DNA of 64,000 nt from Strongylocentrotus purpuratus (lineage: Eukaryota; Echinodermata; Echinoidea; Camarodonta; Strongylocentrotidae). Location: NCBI RefSeq assembly GCF_000002235.5, contig NW_022145611.1, positions 21,202,114 through 21,266,113 of the forward strand, given 5' to 3'. The notes under the pieces were generated by a model, which did no database searches, had not been told where the DNA came from, and saw nothing but the letters and a program-made list of their open reading frames with translations. A program made the position numbers and the translations under genes. This document shows positions 1 through 13,613 of this stretch, piece after piece (position 1 is the first letter of the stretch; each line of letters starts with the position of its first letter).

Positions 1-183
1 ACAAAATTGTAAGGTCCGGAGTGGTTAAGCATTTTTTGAGATAAAAAGTGAAAATAATGCAATAGACTAGTTTCTTCACAATTAATGTTCCCATATGTCA
101 TGAGATGGAGTATGACCCCCTTTGAGCTTCTGTAGGGGCATAGTGACAAATCTTGAAAATATTTGAAAAACCCCACTTTTTGG
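1..183. repeat. Satellite monomer type A (reference copy)
   Basis: This 183-bp unit runs from ACAAAATTGTAAGGTCCGG to the CTTTTTGG box before the next ACAAAAT. It is marked by GCAATAGACTAGTTTCTTC, GTTCCCATATG and TTTGAGCTTCTG. Near-identical copies recur throughout the array. Confidence 0.9.
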
Positions 184-378
184 ACAAAATGGCAAGGGAT
201 TAGTTCAGCATTTTTGGAGGAAAAAGTGAATTTATCAAATGAAAAAATTTGTATACAGTAGCCTAATTTTCTCACAATAAATGTCCCTAAATGCAATGAG
301 AAGGAATATGACCCCCGTTTCGCTTCTACAGTGGCATCGGGGCAAATCTGTAAATATTTGAAAAACCTCACTTTTTGG
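184..378. repeat. Satellite monomer type B (reference copy)
   Basis: This 195-bp unit starts ACAAAATGGCAAGGGATTAG. It is the most distinct of the three types: its first half (TTCAGCATTTTTGGAGG, TTTGTATACAGTAGCC) differs from A and C, and its second half has TTTCGCTTCTACAGTGGC. Confidence 0.9.
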
Positions 379-561
379 ACAAAATTGTAAGGTCCGGAGT
401 GGTTAAGCATTTTTTGAGATAAAAAGTGAAAATAATTCAATAGACTATTTTCCTCACAATTAATGTCCCTATATGTCATGTGATGGAGTATGACCCCCGT
501 TGCACTTCTGTAGGGGCATAGGAACAAATCTTGTCAATATTTGAAAAACCCCACTTTTTGG
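379..561. repeat. Satellite monomer type C (reference copy)
   Basis: This 183-bp unit shares the first half of A but has TTCAATAGACTATTTTCC, GTCCCTATATGTCATGTG and GTTGCACTTCTG. It is the type that is doubled in the 745-bp higher-order unit. Confidence 0.9.
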
Positions 562-3500
562 ACAAAATTGTAAGGTCCGGAGTGGTTAAGCATTTTTTGA
601 GATAAAAAGTGAAAATAATGCAATAGACTAGTTTCTTCACAATTAATGTTCCCATATGTCATGAGATGGAGTATGACCCCCTTTGAGCTTCTGTAGGGGC
701 ATAGTGACAAATCTTGAAAATATTTGAAAAACCCCACTTTTTGGACAAAATGGCAAGGGATTAGTTCAGCATTTTTGGAGGAAAAAGTGAATTTATCAAA
801 TGAAAAAAATTGTATACAGTAGCCTAATTTTCTCACAATAAATGTCCCTAAATGCAATGAGATGGAGTATGACCCCCGTTGCACTTCTGTAGGGGCATAG
901 GAACAAATCTTGTCAATATTTGAAAAACCCCACTTTTTGGACAAAATTGTAAGGTCCGGAGTGGTTAAGCATTTTTTGAGATAAAAAGTGAAAATAATTC
1001 AATAGACTATTTTCCTCACAATTAATGTCCCTATATGTCATGAGATGGAGTATGACCCCCGTTGCACTTCTGTAGGGGCATAGGAACAAATCTTGTCAAT
1101 ATTTGAAAAACCCCACTTTTTGGACAAAATGGCAAGGGATTATTAGTTCAGCATTTTTGGAGGAAAAAGTGAATTTATCAAATGAAAAAATTTGTATACA
1201 GTAGCCTAATTTTCTCACAATAAATGTCCCTAAATGCAATGAGAAGGAATATGACCCCCGTTTCGCTTCTACAGTGGCATCGGGGCAAATCTTGTAAATA
1301 TTTGAAAAACTTCACTTTTTGGACAAAATTGTAAGGTCCGGAGTGGTTAAGCATTTTTTGAGATAAAAAGTGAAAATAATTCAATAGACTATTTTCCTCA
1401 CAATTAATGTCCCTATATGTCATGTGATGGAGTATGACCCCCGTTGCACTTCTGTAGGGGCATAGGAACAAATCTTGTCAATATTTGAAAAACCCCACTT
1501 TTTGGACAAAATTGTAAGGTCCGGAGTGGTTAAGCATTTTTTGAGATAAAAAGTGAAAATAATTCAATAGACTATTTTCCTCACAATTAATGTCCCTATA
1601 TGTCATGTGATGGAGTATGACCCCCGTTGCACTTCTGTAGGGGCATAGGAACAAATCTTGTCAATATTTGAAAAACCCCACTTTTTGGACAAAATTGTAA
1701 GGTCCGGAGTGGTTAAGCATTTTTTGAGATAAAAAGTGAAAATAATGCAATAGACTAGTTTCTTCACAATTAATGTTCCCATATGTCATGAGATGGAGTA
1801 TGACCCCCTTTGAGCTTCTGTAGGGGCATAGTGACAAATCTTGAAAATATTTGAAAAACCCCACTTTTTGGACAAAATGGCAAGGGATTAGTTCAGCATT
1901 TTTGGAGGAAAAAGTGAATTTATCAAATGAAAAAAATTGTATACAGTAGCCTAATTTTCTCACAATAAATGTCCCTAAATGCAATGAGATGGAGTATGAC
2001 CCCCGTTGCACTTCTGTAGGGGCATAGGAACAAATCTTGTCAATATTTGAAAAACCCCACTTTTTGGACAAAATTGTAAGGTCCGGAGTGGTTAAGCATT
2101 TTTTGAGATAAAAAGTGAAAATAATTCAATAGACTATTTTCTTCACAATTAATGTCCCATATGTCATGAGATGGAGTATGACCCCCTTTGAGCTTCTGTA
2201 GGGGCATAGTGACAAATCTTGAAAATATTTGAAAAACCCCACTTTTTGGACAAAATGGCAAGGGATTAGTTCAGCATTTTTGGAGGAAAAAGTGAATTTA
2301 TCAAATGAAAAAATTTGTATACAGTAGCCTAATTTTCTCACAATAAATGTCCCTAAATGCAATGAGAAGGAATATGACCCCCGTTTCGCTTCTACAGTGG
2401 CATCGGGGCAAATCTTGTAAATATTTGAAAAACCCCACTTTTTGGACAAAATTGTAAGGTCCGGAGTGGTTAAGCATTTTTTGAGATAAAAAGTGAAAAT
2501 AATTCAATAGACTATTTTCTCACAATTAATGTCCCTATATGTCATGAGATGGAGTATGACCCCCGTTGCACTTCTGTAGGGGCATAGGAACAAATCTTGT
2601 CAATATTTGAAAAACCCCACTTTTTGGACAAAATTGTAAGGTCCGGAGTGGTTAAGCATTTTTTGAGATAAAAAGTGAAAATAATTCAATAGACTATTTT
2701 CCTCACAATTAATGTCCCTATATGTCATGTGATGGAGTATGACCCCCGTTGCACTTCTGTAGGGGCATAGGAACAAATCTTGTCAATATTTGAAAAACCC
2801 CACTTTTTGGACAAAATTGTAAGGTCCGGAGTGGTTAAGCATTTTTTGAGATAAAAAGTGAAAATAATGCAATAGACTAGTTTCTTCACAATTAATGTTC
2901 CCATATGTCATGAGATGGAGTATGACCCCCTTTGAGCTTCTGTAGGGGCATAGTGACAAATCTTGAAAATATTTGAAAAACCCCACTTTTTGGACAAAAT
3001 GGCAAGGGATTAGTTCAGCATTTTTGGAGGAAAAAGTGAATTTATCAAATGAAAAAATTTGTATACAGTAGCCTAATTTTCTCACAATAAATGTCCCTAA
3101 ATGCAATGAGAAGGAATATGACCCCCGTTTCGCTTCTACAGTGGCATCGGGGCAAATCTTGTAAATATTTGAAAAACTTCACTTTTTGGACAAAATTGTA
3201 AGGTCCGGAGTGGTTAAGCATTTTTTGAGATAAAAAGTGAAAATAATTCAATAGACTATTTTCTCACAATTAATGTCCCTATATGTCATGTGATGGAGTA
3301 TGACCCCCGTTGCACTTCTGTAGGGGCATAGGAACAAATCTTGTCAATATTTGAAAAACCCCACTTTTTGGACAAAATTGTAAGGTCCGGAGTGGTTAAG
3401 CATTTTTTGAGATAAAAAGTGAAAATAATTCAATAGACTATTTTCCTCACAATTAATGTCCCTATATGTCATGTGATGGAGTATGACCCCCGTTGCACTT

Positions 3501-6500
3501 CTGTAGGGGCATAGGAACAAATCTTGTCAATATTTGAAAAACCCCACTTTTTGGACAAAATTGTAAGGTCCGGAGTGGTTAAGCATTTTTTGAGATAAAA
3601 AGTGAAAATAATGCAATAGACTAGTTTCTTCACAATTAATGTTCCCATATGTCATGAGATGGAGTATGACCCCCTTTGCACTTCTGTAGGGGCATAGTGA
3701 CAAATCTTGAAAATATTTGAAAAACCCCACTTTTTGGACAAAATGGCAAGGGATTAGTTCAGCATTTTTGGAGGAAAAAGTGAATTTATCAAATGAAAAA
3801 ATTTGTATACAGTAGCCTAATTTTCTCACAATAAATGTCCCTAAATGCAATGAGAAGGAATATGACCCCCGTTTCGCTTCTACAGTGGCATCGGGGCAAA
3901 TCTTGTAAATATTTGAAAAACTTCACTTTTTGGACAAAATTGTAAGGTCCGGAGTGGTTAAGCATTTTTTGAGATAAAAAGTGAAAATAATTCAATAGAC
4001 TATTTTCATCACAATTAATGTCCCTATATGTCATGTGATGGAGTATGACCCCCGTTGCACTTCTGTAGGGGCATAGGAACAAATCTTGTCAATATTTGAA
4101 AAACCCCACTTTTTGGACAAAATTGTAAGGTCCGGAGTGGTTAAGCATTTTTTGAGATAAAAAGTGAAAATAATTCAATAGACTATTTTCCTCACAATTA
4201 ATGTCCCTATATGTCATGTGATGGAGTATGACCCCCGTTGCACTTCTGTAGGGGCATAGGAACAAATCTTGTCAATATTTGAAAAACCCCACTTTTTGGA
4301 CAAAATTGTAAGGTCCGGAGTGGTTAAGCATTTTTTGAGATAAAAAGTGAAAATAATGCAATAGACTAGTTTCTTCACAATTAATGTTCCCATATGTCAT
4401 GAGATGGAGTATGACCCCCTTTGAGCTTCTGTAGGGGCATAGTGACAAATCTTGAAAATATTTGAAAAACCCCACTTTTTGGACAAAATGGCAAGGGATT
4501 AGTTCAGCATTTTTGGAGGAAAAAGTGAATTTATCAAATGAAAAAATTTGTATACAGTAGCCTAATTTTCTCACAATAAATGTCCCTAAATGCAATGAGA
4601 AGGAATATGACCCCCGTTTCGCTTCTACAGTGGCATCGGGGCAAATCTTGTAAATATTTGAAAAACTTCACTTTTTGGACAAAATTGTAAGGTCCGGAGT
4701 GGTTAAGCATTTTTTGAGATAAAAAGTGAAAATAATTCAATAGACTATTTTCCTCACAATTAATGTCCCTATATGTCATGTGATGGAGTATGACCCCCGT
4801 TGCACTTCTGTAGGGGCATAGGAACAAATCTTGTCAATATTTGAAAAACCCCACTTTTTGGACAAAATTGTAAGGTCCGGAGTGGTTAAGCATTTTTTGA
4901 GATAAAAAGTGAAAATAATGCAATAGACTAGTTTCTTCACAATTAATGTTCCCATATGTCATGAGATGGAGTATGACCCCCTTTGAGCTTCTGTAGGGGC
5001 ATAGTGACAAATCTTGAAAATATTTGAAAAACCCCACTTTTTGGACAAAATGGCAAGGGATTAGTTCAGCATTTTTGGAGGAAAAAGTGAATTTATCAAA
5101 TGAAAAAATTGTATACAGTAGCCTAATTTTCTCACAATAAATGTCCCTAAATGCAATGAGATGGAGTATGACCCCCGTTGCACTTCTGTAGGGGCATAGG
5201 AACAAATCTTGTCAATATTTGAAAAACCCCACTTTTTGGACAAAATTGTAAGGTCCGGAGTGGTTAAGCATTTTTTGAGATAAAAAGTGAAAATAATGCA
5301 ATAGACTAGTTTCTTCACAATTAATGTTCCCATATGTCATGAGATGGAGTATGACCCCCTTTGAGCTTCTGTAGGGGCATAGTGACAAATCTTGAAAATA
5401 TTTGAAAAACCCCACTTTTTGGACAAAATGGCAAGCATTTTTGGAGGAAAAAGTGAATTTATCAAATGAAAAAATTTGTATACAGTAGCCTAATTTTCTC
5501 ACAATAAATGTCCCTAAATGCAATGAGAAGGAATATGACCCCCGTTTCGCTTCTACAGTGGCATCGGGGCAAATCTTGTAAATATTTGAAAAACTTCACT
5601 TTTTGGACAAAATTGTAAGGTCCGGAGTGGTTAAGCATTTTTTGAGATAAAAAGTGAAAATAATTCAATAGACTATTTTCATCACAATTAATGTCCCTAT
5701 ATGTCATGTGATGGAGTATGACCCCCGTTGCACTTCTGTAGGGGCATAGGAACAAATCTTGTCAATATTTGAAAAACCCCACTTTTTGGACAAAATTGTA
5801 AGGTCCGGAGTGGTTAAGCATTTTTTGAGATAAAAAGTGAAAATAATTCAATAGACTATTTTCCTCACAATTAATGTCCCTATATGTCATGTGATGGAGT
5901 ATGACCCCCGTTGCACTTCTGTAGGGGCATAGGAACAAATCTTGTCAATATTTGAAAAACCCCACTTTTTGGACAAAATTGTAAGGTCCGGAGTGGTTAA
6001 GCATTTTTTGAGATAAAAAGTGAAAATAATTCAATAGACTATTTTCCTCACAATTAATGTCCCTATATGTCATGTGATGGAGTATGACCCCCGTTGCACT
6101 TCTGTAGGGGCATAGGAACAAATCTTGTCAATATTTGAAAAACCCCACTTTTTGGACAAAATTGTAAGGTCCGGAGTGGTTAAGCATTTTTTGAGATAAA
6201 AAGTGAAAATAATGCAATAGACTAGTTTCTTCACAATTAATGTTCCCATATGTCATGAGATGGAGTATGACCCCCTTTGAGCTTCTGTAGGGGCATAGTG
6301 ACAAATCTTGAAAATATTTGAAAAACCCCACTTTTTGGACAAAATGGCAAGGGATTAGTTCAGCATTTTTGGAGGAAAAAGTGAATTTATCAAATGAAAA
6401 AATTTGTATACAGTAGCCTAATTTTCTCACAATAAATGTCCCTAAATGCAATGAGAAGGAATATGACCCCCGTTTCGCTTCTACAGTGGCATCGGGGCAA

Positions 6501-9500
6501 ATCTTTAAATATTTGAAAAACTTCACTTTTTGGACAAAATTGTAAGGTCCGGAGTGGTTAAGCATTTTTTGAGATAAAAAGTGAAAATAATTCAATAGAC
6601 TATTTTCATCACAATTAATGTCCCTATATGTCATGTGATGGAGTATGACCCCCGTTGCACTTCTGTAGGGGCATAGGAACAAATCTTGAAAATATTTGAA
6701 AAACCCCACTTTTTGGACAAAATGGCAAGGGATTAGTTCAGCATTTTTGGAGGAAAAAGTGAATTTATCAAATGAAAAATTTGTATACAGTAGCCTAATT
6801 TTCTCACAATAAATGTCCCTAAATGCAATGAGAATGGAGTATGACCCCCGTTTCGCTTCTGTAGGGGCATAGGGGCAAATCTTGTAAATATTTGAAAAAC
6901 CCCACTTTTTGGACAAAATTGTAAGGTCCGGAGTGGTTAAGCATTTTTTGAGATAAAAAGTGAAAATAATGCAATAGACTAGTTTCTTCACAATTAATGT
7001 TCCCATATGTCATGAGATGGAGTATGACCCCCTTTGAGCTTCTGTAGGGGCATAGTGACAAATCTTGAAAATATTTGAAAAACCCCACTTTTTGGACAAA
7101 ATGGCAAGGGATTAGTTCAGCATTTTTGGAGGAAAAAGTGAATTTATCAAATGAAAAAATTTGTATACAGTAGCCTAATTTTCTCACAATAAATGTCCCT
7201 AAATGCAATGAGAAGGAATATGACCCCCGTTTCGCTTCTACAGTGGCATCGGGGCAAATCTTGTAAATATTTGAAAAACCTCACTTTTTGGACAAAATTG
7301 TAAGGTCCGGAGTGGTTAAGCATTTTTTGAGATAAAAAGTGAAAATAATGCAATAGACTAGTTTCTTCACAATTAATGTTCCCATATGTCATGAGATGGA
7401 GTATGACCCCCTTTGAGCTTCTGTAGGGGCATAGTGACAAATCTTGAAAATATTTGAAAAACCCCACTTTTTGGACAAAATGGCAAGGGATTAGTTCAGC
7501 ATTTTTGGAGGAAAAAGTGAATTTATCAAATGAAAAAATTTGTATACAGTAGCCTAATTTTCTCACAATAAATGTCCCTAAATGCAATGAGAAGGAATAT
7601 GACCCCCGTTTCGCTTCTACAGTGGCATCGGGGCAAATCTTGTAAATATTTGAAAAACTTCACTTTTTGGACAAAATTGTAAGGTCCGGAGTGGTTAAGC
7701 ATTTTTTGAGATAAAAAGTGAAAATAATTCAATAGACTATTTTCATCACAATTAATGTCCCTATATGTCATGTGATGGAGTATGACCCCCGTTGCACTTC
7801 TGTAGGGGCATAGGAACAAATCTTGTCAATATTTGAAAAACCCCACTTTTTGGACAAAATTGTAAGGTCCGGAGTGGTTAAGCATTTTTTGAGATAAAAA
7901 GTGAAAATAATTCAATAGACTATTTTCTCACAATTAATGTCCCTATATGTCATGAGATGGAGTATGACCCCCGTTGCACTTCTGTAGGGGCATAGGAACA
8001 AATCTTGTCAATATTTGAAAAACCCCACTTTTTGGACAAAATTGTAAGGTCCGGAGTGGTTAAGCATTTTTTGAGATAAAAAGTGAAAATAATTCAATAG
8101 ACTATTTTCCTCACAATTAATGTCCCTATATGTCATGTGATGGAGTATGACCCCCGTTGCACTTCTGTAGGGGCATAGGAACAAATCTTGTCAATATTTG
8201 AAAAACCCCACTTTTTGGACAAAATTGTAAGGTCCGGAGTGGTTAAGCATTTTTTGAGATAAAAAGTGAAAATAATGCAATAGACTAGTTTCTTCACAAT
8301 TAATGTTCCCATATGTCATGAGATGGAGTATGACCCCCTTTGAGCTTCTGTAGGGGCATAGTGACAAATCTTGAAAATATTTGAAAAACCCCACTTTTTG
8401 GACAAAATGGCAAGGGATTAGTTCAGCATTTTTGGAGGAAAAAGTGAATTTATCAAATGAAAAAATTTGTATACAGTAGCCTAATTTTCTCACAATAAAT
8501 GTCCCTAAATGCAATGAGAAGGAATATGACCCCCGTTTCGCTTCTACAGTGGCATCGGGGCAAATCTTGTAAATATTTGAAAAACCTCACTTTTTGGACA
8601 AAATTGTAAGGTCCGGAGTGGTTAAGCATTTTTTGAGGTAAAAAGTGAAAATAATTCAATAGACTATTTTCCTCACAATTAATGTCCCTATATGTCATGT
8701 GATGGAGTATGACCCCCGTTGCACTTCTGTAGGGGCATAGGAACAAATCTTGTCAATATTTGAAAAACCCCACTTTTTGGACAAAATTGTAAGGTCCGGA
8801 GTGGTTAAGCATTTTTTGAGATAAAAAGTGAAAATAATTCAATAGACTAGTTTCTTCACAATTAATGTTCCCATATGTCATGAGATGGAGTATGACCCCC
8901 TTTGAGCTTCTGTAGGGGCATAGTGACAAATCTTGAAAATATTTGAAAAACCCCACTTTTTGGACAAAATGGCAAGGGATTAGTTCAGCATTTTTGGAGG
9001 AAAAAGTGAATTTATCAAATGAAAAAATTTGTATACAGTAGCCTAATTTTCTCACAATAAATGTCCCTAAATGCAATGAGAAGGAATATGACCCCCGTTT
9101 CGCTTCTACAGTGGCATCGGGGCAAATCTTGTAAATATTTGAAAAACCTCACTTTTTGGACAAAATTGTAAGGTCCGGAGTGGTTAAGCATTTTTTGAGA
9201 TAAAAAGTGAAAATAATGCAATAGACTAGTTTCTTCACAATTAATGTTCCCATATGTCATGAGATGGAGTATGACCCCCTTTGAGCTTCTGTAGGGGCAT
9301 AGTGACAAATCTTGAAAATATTTGAAAAACCCCACTTTTTGGACAAAATGGCAAGGGATTAGTTCAGCATTTTTGGAGGAAAAAGTGAATTTATCAAATG
9401 AAAAAATTTGTATACAGTAGCCTAATTTTCTCACAATAAATGTCCCTAAATGCAATGAGAAGGAATATGACCCCCGTTTCGCTTCTACAGTGGCATCGGG

Positions 9501-11561
9501 GCAAATCTTGTAAATATTTGAAAAACCCCACTTTTTGGACAAAATTGTAAGGTCCGGAGTGGTTAAGCATTTTTTGAGATAAAAAGTGAAAATAATTCAA
9601 TAGACTATTTTCCTCACAATTAATGTCCCTATATGTCATGAGATGGAGTATGACCCCCTTTGAGCTTCTGTAGGGGCATAGTGACAAATCTTGAAAATAT
9701 TTGAAAAACCCCACTTTTTGGACAAAATGGCAAGGGATTAGTTCAGCATTTTTGGAGGAAAAAGTGAATTTATCAAATGAAAAAATTTGTATACAGTAGC
9801 CTAATTTTCTCACAATAAATGTCCCTAAATGCAATGAGAAGGAATATGACCCCCGTTTCGCTTCTACAGTGGCATCGGGGCAAATCTTGTAAATATTTGA
9901 AAAACCTCACTTTTTGGACAAAATTGTAAGGTCCGGAGTGGTTAAGCATTTTTTGAGGTAAAAAGTGAAAATAATTCAATAGACTATTTTCCTCACAATT
10001 AATGTCCCTATATGTCATGTGATGGAGTATGACCCCCGTTGCACTTCTGTAGGGGCATAGGAACAAATCTTGTCAATATTTGAAAAACCCCACTTTTTGG
10101 ACAAAATTGTAAGGTCCGGAGTGGTTAAGCATTTTTTGAGATAAAAAGTGAAAATAATTCAATAGACTATTTTCCTCACAATTAATGTCCCTATATGTCA
10201 TGTGATGGAGTATGACCCCCGTTGCACTTCTGTAGGGGCATAGGAACAAATCTTGTCAATATTTGAAAAACCCCACTTTTTGGACAAAATTGTAAGGTCC
10301 GGAGTGGTTAAGCATTTTTTGAGATAAAAAGTGAAAATAATGCAATAGACTAGTTTCTTCACAATTAATGTTCCCATATGTCATGAGATGGAGTATGACC
10401 CCCTTTGAGCTTCTGTAGGGGCATAGTGACAAATCTTGAAAATATTTGAAAAACCCCACTTTTTGGACAAAATGGCAAGGGATTAGTTCAGCATTTTTGG
10501 AGGAAAAAGTGAATTTATCAAATGAAAAAATTTGTATACAGTAGCCTAATTTTCTCACAATAAATGTCCCTAAATGCAATGAGAAGGAATATGACCCCCG
10601 TTTCGCTTCTACAGTGGCATCGGGGCAAATCTTGTAAATATTTGAAAAACCTCACTTTTTGGACAAAATTGTAAGGTCCGGAGTGGTTAAGCATTTTTTG
10701 AGATAAAAAGTGAAAATAATTCAATAGACTATTTTCCTCACAATTAATGTCCCTATATGTCATGTGATGGAGTATGACCCCCGTTGCACTTCTGTAGGGG
10801 CATAGGAACAAATCTTGTCAATATTTGAAAAACCCCACTTTTTGGACAAAATTGTAAGGTCCGGAGTGGTTAAGCATTTTTTGAGATAAAAAGTGAAAAT
10901 AATTCAATAGACTATTTTCTTCACAATTAATGTCCCATATGTCATGAGATGGAGTATGACCCCCTTTGAGCTTCTGTAGGGGCATAGTGACAAATCTTGT
11001 CAATATTTGAAAAACCCCACTTTTTGGACAAAATGGCAAGGGATTAGTTCAGCATTTTTGGAGGAAAAAGTGAATTTATCAAATGAAAAAATTTGTATAC
11101 AGTAGCCTAATTTTCTCACAATAAATGTCCCTAAATGCAATGAGAAGGAATATGACCCCCGTTTCGCTTCTACAGTGGCATCGGGGCAAATCTTGTAAAT
11201 ATTTGAAAAACCTCACTTTTTGGACAAAATTGTAAGGTCCGGAGTGGTTAAGCATTTTTTGAGGTAAAAAGTGAAAATAATTCAATAGACTATTTTCCTC
11301 ACAATTAATGTCCCTATATGTCATGTGATGGAGTATGACCCCCGTTGCACTTCTGTAGGGGCATAGGAACAAATCTTGTCAATATTTGAAAAACCCCACT
11401 TTTTGGACAAAATTGTAAGGTCCGGAGTGGTTAAGCATTTTTTGAGATAAAAAGTGAAAATAATTCAATAGACTATTTTCCTCACAATTAATGTCCCTAT
11501 ATGTCATGTGATGGAGTATGACCCCCGTTGCACTTCTGTAGGGGCATAGGAACAAATCTTG

Positions 11562-13613
11562 TCAATATTTGAAAAACCCCACTTTTTGGACAAAATTGTA
11601 AGGTCCGGAGTGGTTAAGCATTTTTTGAGATAAAAAGTGAAAATAATGCAATAGACTAGTTTCTTCACAATTAATGTTCCCATATGTCATGAGATGGAGT
11701 ATGACCCCCTTTGAGCTTCTGTAGGGGCATAGTGACAAATCTTGAAAATATTTGAAAAACCCCACTTTTTGGACAAAATGGCAAGGGATTAGTTCAGCAT
11801 TTTTGGAGGAAAAAGTGAATTTATCAAATGAAAAAATTTGTATACAGTAGCCTAATTTTCTCACAATAAATGTCCCTAAATGCAATGAGAAGGAATATGA
11901 CCCCCGTTTCGCTTCTACAGTGGCATCGGGGCAAATCTTGTAAATATTTGAAAAACCTCACTTTTTGGACAAAATTGTAAGGTCCGGAGTGGTTAAGCAT
12001 TTTTTGAGATAAAAAGTGAAAATAATTCAATAGACTATTTTCCTCACAATTAATGTCCCTATATGTCATGTGATGGAGTATGACCCCCGTTGCACTTCTG
12101 TAGGGGCATAGGAACAAATCTTGTCAATATTTGAAAAACCCCACTTTTTGGACAAAATTGTAAGGTCCGGAGTGGTTAAGCATTTTTTGAGATAAAAAGT
12201 GAAAATAATGCAATAGACTAGTTTCTTCACAATTAATGTTCCCATATGTCATGAGATGGAGTATGACCCCCTTTGAGCTTCTGTAGGGGCATAGTGACAA
12301 ATCTTGAAAATATTTGAAAAACCCCACTTTTTGGACAAAATGGCAAGGGATTAGTTCAGCATTTTTGGAGGAAAAAGTGAATTTATCAAATGAAAAAATT
12401 TGTATACAGTAGCCTAATTTTCTCACAATAAATGTCCCTAAATGCAATGAGAAGGAATATGACCCCCGTTTCGCTTCTACAGTGGCATCGGGGCAAATCT
12501 TGTAAATATTTGAAAAACCTCACTTTTTGGACAAAATTGTAAGGTCCGGAGTGGTTAAGCATTTTTTGAGGTAAAAAGTGAAAATAATTCAATAGACTAT
12601 TTTCCTCACAATTAATGTCCCTATATGTCATGTGATGGAGTATGACCCCCGTTGCACTTCTGTAGGGGCATAGGAACAAATCTTGTCAATATTTGAAAAA
12701 CCCCACTTTTTGGACAAAATTGTAAGGTCCGGAGTGGTTAAGCATTTTTTGAGATAAAAAGTGAAAATAATTCAATAGACTATTTTCCTCACAATTAATG
12801 TCCCTATATGTCATGTGATGGAGTATGACCCCCGTTGCACTTCTGTAGGGGCATAGGAACAAATCTTGTCAATATTTGAAAAACCCCACTTTTTGGACAA
12901 AATTGTAAGGTCCGGAGTGGTTAAGCATTTTTTGAGATAAAAAGTGAAAATAATGCAATAGACTAGTTTCTTCACAATTAATGTTCCCATATGTCATGAG
13001 ATGGAGTATGACCCCCTTTGAGCTTCTGTAGGGGCATAGTGACAAATCTTGAAAATATTTGAAAAACCCCACTTTTTGGACAAAATGGCAAGGGATTAGT
13101 TCAGCATTTTTGGAGGAAAAAGTGAATTTATCAAATGAAAAAATTTGTATACAGTAGCCTAATTTTCTCACAATAAATGTCCCTAAATGCAATGAGAAGG
13201 AATATGACCCCCGTTTCGCTTCTACAGTGGCATCGGGGCAAATCTTGTAAATATTTGAAAAACCTCACTTTTTGGACAAAATTGTAAGGTCCGGAGTGGT
13301 TAAGCATTTTTTGAGGTAAAAAGTGAAAATAATTCAATAGACTATTTTCCTCACAATTAATGTCCCTATATGTCATGTGATGGAGTATGACCCCCGTTGC
13401 ACTTCTGTAGGGGCATAGGAACAAATCTTGTCAATATTTGAAAAACCCCACTTTTTGGACAAAATTGTAAGGTCCGGAGTGGTTAAGCATTTTTTGAGAT
13501 AAAAAGTGAAAATAATTCAATAGACTATTTTCCTCACAATTAATGTCCCTATATGTCATGTGATGGAGTATGACCCCCGTTGCACTTCTGTAGGGGCATA
13601 GGAACAAATCTTG
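11562..13613. repeat. Example run of higher-order units (562, 745, 745 bp)
   Basis: The same point in the repeat recurs at 11562, 12124, 12869 and 13614, giving spacings of 562, 745 and 745 bp. These are A-B-C and A-B-C-C units; the longer one has an extra 183-bp C monomer. The same two spacings dominate from about 10 to 21 kb. Confidence 0.85.
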
